Part shown: piece after piece, positions 61,320 to 64,000 of the stretch
Layout: every line of letters starts with the position of its first letter
How positions within the stretch are numbered: the stretch's first letter is position 1
Assembly (NCBI RefSeq): GCF_017599305.1
Contig: NZ_JAGFWR010000001.1
Location: 62,001 to 126,000 of the forward strand
Reading direction: 5' to 3'
DNA from: Micromonospora antibiotica
GTDB lineage: Bacteria; Actinomycetota; Actinomycetes; Mycobacteriales; Micromonosporaceae
Length of the DNA stretch: 64,000 nt
Made by a program: the position numbers and the translations under genes
Notes under the pieces: model-generated
The model's database searches: none
Seen by the model: the letters and a program-made list of their open reading frames with translations, nothing else
Told to the model about the DNA's origin: nothing

Positions 61320-62513
61320 ATGTTTCGTCGTACGCCGGAAGATCCGGCGATCCTGGCCGCCCGCGCGGCGGCCCGCCGTGAGTCCGCACAAGCCGATGTC
61401 GAGCGTGCCCGGTTGATGGCGCAGCTCGACCGGGAACAGCGGGAAGCCAACGCCGAACACGCCCGCCGCCAAGCTGTGGCCGATGAGCAGGAGCGCCGCC
61501 GCCGCGACGCCGCCCGCCGCGTCGAGCGGACCGAGACCCGGGAGCGTCGCCGCCGGGCGCGAGCGGAGTTCGGCGCGAAACTACGCCCGGTGCTGCCGCT
61601 GCTGCTGATCAACGGTGGCGCGGCATACGCGCAGGCCGCCTACGCCTACGACCAGATCGCCCCGGCCGCATGGAACGGGCCGTCTCGGGTGGCGTTCGCG
61701 GTGGCGTTCTCCGCCGCCCTGGAGTCCATCGCCGTCTACGTCCAGTGGCACGCCCACGACGCGCTCATGCTCAAAGCCCACGCCACCGCCGCGAGTCTGC
61801 GTCGGGCGGCGTGGCTGATCGCCGCCGTGGTCGCCGCCATCAACTACGCCCACTTCGCCAACGGGGCCGCCCCGACAGCGGCGGCGGTGGCGTTCGCGTT
61901 GCTGTCCCTGCTGTCCCCGTGGCTGTGGGGTCTGCACACCCGCCGCGCTCAGCATGTGCAACTCCTGGCCGAGGACGCCAACCTGATCGATGACGCGGGG
62001 GTGGAGTTCTCCCCGAAGCGCCGCCGGATGTTCCCCATCCGCTCACTGATGGCGGCCCGCTGGTCGATCGAACACAACGAACGCGACCCGCGTAAGGCGT
62101 GGGAGGGCTACAACGCCGCACGGGCCGCCCGCGCCGCCGCACGCCAGGCCGACAAGGACCACCGGGCCGAGAAGGTCACCACGCCGCCGGCCGAGACGAC
62201 GCCGGAGGAACCGGCAGAGGCCCCGGTCGACCCGTGGGACCACGCCGAGCCGGTCACCCCGGCACCGGCCACGCCGGTTCGTGAACCGGTCCGCCCGGCC
62301 CGACCCGTGGCCCGGTCGTTGACCGCCGCTGAGCGGGTCATCGCCGCGCACACCACCGACCCGACCGCCACCCACGAGCGGATCGCCCACCTCGCCCAGG
62401 TCAGCGTGAGCACCGTCAAGCGCCACCGGCCCCGCCCCGTGACCGGTTCACCATCCGCACCGAGCGCTGCGGCAACGCCGGTCAACGGCACCCCCGTCCC
62501 GATCGCCGCCTGA
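61320..62513 (+). CDS. DUF2637 (Spd-like) membrane protein of an AICE
   Basis: Encodes 397 residues. A charged coiled coil (about 15-85) precedes about four transmembrane helices (about 90-205: LLLINGGAAYAQAAYAYDQI, LIAAVVAAINYAHFANG) and a cytoplasmic C-terminus with a helix-turn-helix-like end (ERIAHLAQVSVSTVKRHRP). DUF2637 proteins are linked to intramycelial spread in Streptomyces plasmids and AICEs. GGAAGGA precedes ATG 61320. Confidence 0.87.
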   Translation: MFRRTPEDPAILAARAAARRESAQADVERARLMAQLDREQREANAEHARRQAVADEQERRRRDAARRVERTETRERRRRARAEFGAKLRPVLPLLLINGGAAYAQAAYAYDQIAPAAWNGPSRVAFAVAFSAALESIAVYVQWHAHDALMLKAHATAASLRRAAWLIAAVVAAINYAHFANGAAPTAAAVAFALLSLLSPWLWGLHTRRAQHVQLLAEDANLIDDAGVEFSPKRRRMFPIRSLMAARWSIEHNERDPRKAWEGYNAARAARAAARQADKDHRAEKVTTPPAETTPEEPAEAPVDPWDHAEPVTPAPATPVREPVRPARPVARSLTAAERVIAAHTTDPTATHERIAHLAQVSVSTVKRHRPRPVTGSPSAPSAAATPVNGTPVPIAA

Positions 62514-62528
62514 CCCCCGGGAGAACCC

Positions 62529-62690
62529 ATGTTCGGCAAGAAGACCACCGTCCCGAACACCATCACCGACCGGCAGGTCGACGACCTGAACCGGCGGGCG
62601 CAGCGCACCAACCCGCAGATGTTCACCCCGGAGGCCATCAAGAAGCGGCTGGCGACGCAGGAGCAGCAGCGCGAGGCCGACCAGTCCTGA
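62529..62690 (+). CDS. Small charged protein of the integrative element
   Basis: Encodes 53 residues: FGKKTTVPNTITDRQVDDLN, FTPEAIKKRLATQEQQREA. A GGGAG is present upstream of ATG 62529. It resembles small proteins that follow the Spd-like gene in related elements. The stop forms the start of the first repeated hairpin. Confidence 0.65.
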   Translation: MFGKKTTVPNTITDRQVDDLNRRAQRTNPQMFTPEAIKKRLATQEQQREADQS

Positions 62691-62743
62691 CCCCGCCCGG
62701 CGGCACAGCCTCACGGCCTGGAAACCAGTGCTGTGCCGCCGGC
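62688..62743 (+). repeat. Repeated hairpin element, copy 1
   Basis: Arms 62697-62709 and 62730-62742 form a perfect 13-bp stem (CCGGCGGCACAGC). A near-identical copy occurs at 63499-63555, both starting at a gene's TGA. Confidence 0.8.
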
Positions 62744-62783
62744 CCAACCCCCTCAACCCTTTCGGATCTCGGGAGAGACACCC

Positions 62784-63218
62784 ATGTTCGCACCAGACCC
62801 CACCGGCATGCACGCCGCCGTGTTCGCGGCCGTGTTCGCCGCCCTCTACGCCGCTCACCAGGTCGCCGACCACTGGGTCCAAACCCAGCACCAAGCCGAC
62901 TGCAAGGGTGAGCCCGGTTGGGCGGGTCGGCTCGCGTGCGCCGCACACGTCGCCACCTACACCCTGACCGCCGCCGTCGCCCTGACCACTCTGGCCCTCG
63001 CCACCGGGCTACGCCTGGACGGGTGGGGCGTCGCCGTTGGGCTGACGGTGTCGGCGGTGTCGCACTACATCGCCGACCGGCGCACCCCACTGCGCCGACT
63101 CGCCGTCGCGCTCGGGAAGGACCCGCACTGGCTGACCCGGGGCGGCGGCATGTACGCCCTCGACCAGTCCTGGCACATCGGGTTCCTGTTCATCGCCGCC
63201 CTGTTCTGCGCGGTCTGA
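62784..63218 (+). CDS. DUF3307-like membrane protein
   Basis: Encodes 144 residues with about four hydrophobic helices. The AHQVADHWVQTQ start and SVSHYIADRRTPLRRLA segment resemble DUF3307 proteins. ATG 62784 follows GGGAGAG. Possibly acts in conjugal spread with the DUF2637 protein. Confidence 0.75.
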   Translation: MFAPDPTGMHAAVFAAVFAALYAAHQVADHWVQTQHQADCKGEPGWAGRLACAAHVATYTLTAAVALTTLALATGLRLDGWGVAVGLTVSAVSHYIADRRTPLRRLAVALGKDPHWLTRGGGMYALDQSWHIGFLFIAALFCAV

Positions 63219-63309
63219 CCACCCCCGTCGGGCACCCGCCCATTACCGGGTGCCCGCGCGGGGGCCGCCAGACCGCCTGGCAGCCCGCGACCCGGAGGGA
63301 GCCCCGACC

Positions 63310-63501
63310 GTGGGCAAGAAATACCTGTTCAGCGAAGACAGCGACGGCCGCTCGCGTGAGGTCAAGGTCGACCCGAAGCACCTCGACCGGCAGACGCGCG
63401 ACGAACGGGCCGCCGGCCGCCGGCCGACCGTCCTGGACGAAGACGAGCGCATCCGCTACGGACTGATCGCCCAGCAACTCAAGGGCAACACCAGCAAGTG
63501 A
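63310..63501 (+). CDS. Small hydrophilic protein of the integrative element
   Basis: Encodes 63 residues: KKYLFSEDSDGRSREVKVDP, VLDEDERIRYGLIAQQLKG. GGAGGGAG precedes GTG 63310. The stop opens the second repeated hairpin. Confidence 0.65.
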   Translation: MGKKYLFSEDSDGRSREVKVDPKHLDRQTRDERAAGRRPTVLDEDERIRYGLIAQQLKGNTSK

Positions 63502-63555
63502 CCCCGCCCGGCGGCACAGCCCCATTGGCCTGCAAACCAGTGCTGTGCCGCCGGC
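63499..63555 (+). repeat. Repeated hairpin element, copy 2
   Basis: Arms 63508-63520 and 63542-63554 are the same 13-bp stem as in copy 1. The loop and the downstream C/A-rich stretch are also similar, so the duplicated unit is close to 100 bp. Confidence 0.8.
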
Positions 63556-63597
63556 CCTACCCCTCAACCCGCATGGGATTTCGGGAGGACCACCAGT

Positions 63598-63738
63598 ATG
63601 TCCGATCGACAGTTGCGCGAACACCACGACCGCATCGTTGCCCGCAACCGGGAAGCCCGCCTCGCCCAGCTGGCCGAAGCACAGCGCCAGGCCGCCGACC
63701 GCAACCGGGCCGCCGCCGAGAAGCGGAACACCCGATGA
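63598..63738 (+). CDS. Small helical protein
   Basis: Encodes 46 residues, one long Arg/Ala/Glu-rich amphipathic helix (REARLAQLAEAQRQAADRNR). GGGAGGA precedes ATG 63598. Overlaps the next gene (ATGA). Confidence 0.6.
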   Translation: MSDRQLREHHDRIVARNREARLAQLAEAQRQAADRNRAAAEKRNTR

Positions 63739-63923
63739 GCGGCGACCGGTTCGCCGACGCCTACGAGCGGTGGCGCGACCTCGACGCCACCGCCACCACC
63801 CTGGGCAGCAAGACCGCCCAGCAAGAGGCCGAGCGGCAGCGCAAGGCCCTGCACGACCGTCCGGAGGTCGACCGGGCGCGGCGGCAGCTCAACGGCCGCG
63901 CCGCACCCCGCGACCGCCGCTGA
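63735..63923 (+). CDS. Small helical protein, last gene in the window
   Basis: Encodes 62 residues, largely helical and charged (FADAYERWRDLDATATTLGS, AERQRKALHDRPEVDRARRQ). Starts by ATGA overlap. The integrative element continues beyond the window. Confidence 0.6.
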   Translation: MSGDRFADAYERWRDLDATATTLGSKTAQQEAERQRKALHDRPEVDRARRQLNGRAAPRDRR

Positions 63924-64000
63924 CCCTTTCCCCCACCGCGCTCCGCTGGCCGTTTCTGCCGTCACCGGCTCATCACCCGGTGGCGGTAGTGGCTGCCAGA

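Overview
The window is very GC-rich actinobacterial DNA with GTG and TTG starts, four-base start/stop overlaps and an actinomycete-type integrative element at its right end. The gene families and codon use fit a filamentous actinomycete, most likely Micromonosporaceae (Micromonospora or a relative). That assignment is an inference from gene content; there is no rRNA in the window.

Layout. 0-2 kb: an ECF41-type sigma factor divergent from a WrbA-like flavoprotein. 1.9-9.2 kb: a translationally coupled vWA - PP2C phosphatase - protein kinase triad (TerY-P type) facing a membrane protein, a small Cys/His-rich protein and a TPR-CHAT protease. Together these look like a signalling/conflict module. 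9.2-12 kb: a GGDEF-EAL protein coupled to a DUF574-type methyltransferase. 12.3-14 kb: a secreted GH5-CBM2 cellulase. 14.4-17.7 kb: a MacB/FtsX-type ABC exporter beside a decayed LuxR response regulator. 18-28 kb: a patchwork of small enzymes and regulators (GNAT, erythromycin esterase-DUF6194 fusion, tandem-MerR regulator, VOC, XRE, darcynin-like, NmrA, LysR) with fragments of IS6-, IS110- and IS3-like elements and broken genes. 28-31 kb: a two-component system whose kinase carries a second degenerate kinase half and whose regulator carries a 26-residue insertion. 31-33 kb: a membrane alpha/beta hydrolase and a 57-residue peptide resembling a RiPP precursor. 33.4-35.8 kb: one polypeptide fusing a UbiA prenyltransferase to 4-hydroxyphenylpyruvate dioxygenase.

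35.9-43.6 kb is a chromosomal island. A 45-bp copy of the 3' part of tRNA-Arg(ACG) at 36351 repeats the end of the intact tRNA gene at 43515-43587, and between them lies a complete type I restriction-modification system (hsdM-hsdS-hsdR). A decayed integrase lies just outside the left repeat, which suggests a second, older insertion to the left. 43.6-54.5 kb looks like core chromosome: tRNA-Ser(GCT), a disordered membrane protein, a CPBP protease, flavohemoglobin, an HTH-peptide deformylase fusion, an iron-box-controlled FhuF-like protein, a GT-C type membrane protein, a methyltransferase, a PEBP protein and an NTF2-like protein.

54.5-56.3 kb holds three 26-bp tandem repeats, two strong dyads and an unrecognised two-gene operon. 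From 56517, a 3' fragment of tRNA-Ser(TGA) marks the left edge of an integrative element that runs off the window. It carries a GntR-kinase fusion coupled to a guanylate kinase-like protein (leftward) and a tightly packed rightward operon of zinc-binding proteins, a NUDIX hydrolase, a DUF2637 (Spd-like) membrane protein and small accessory proteins. This is the layout of an AICE; its transfer, replication and integrase genes should lie beyond 64000.
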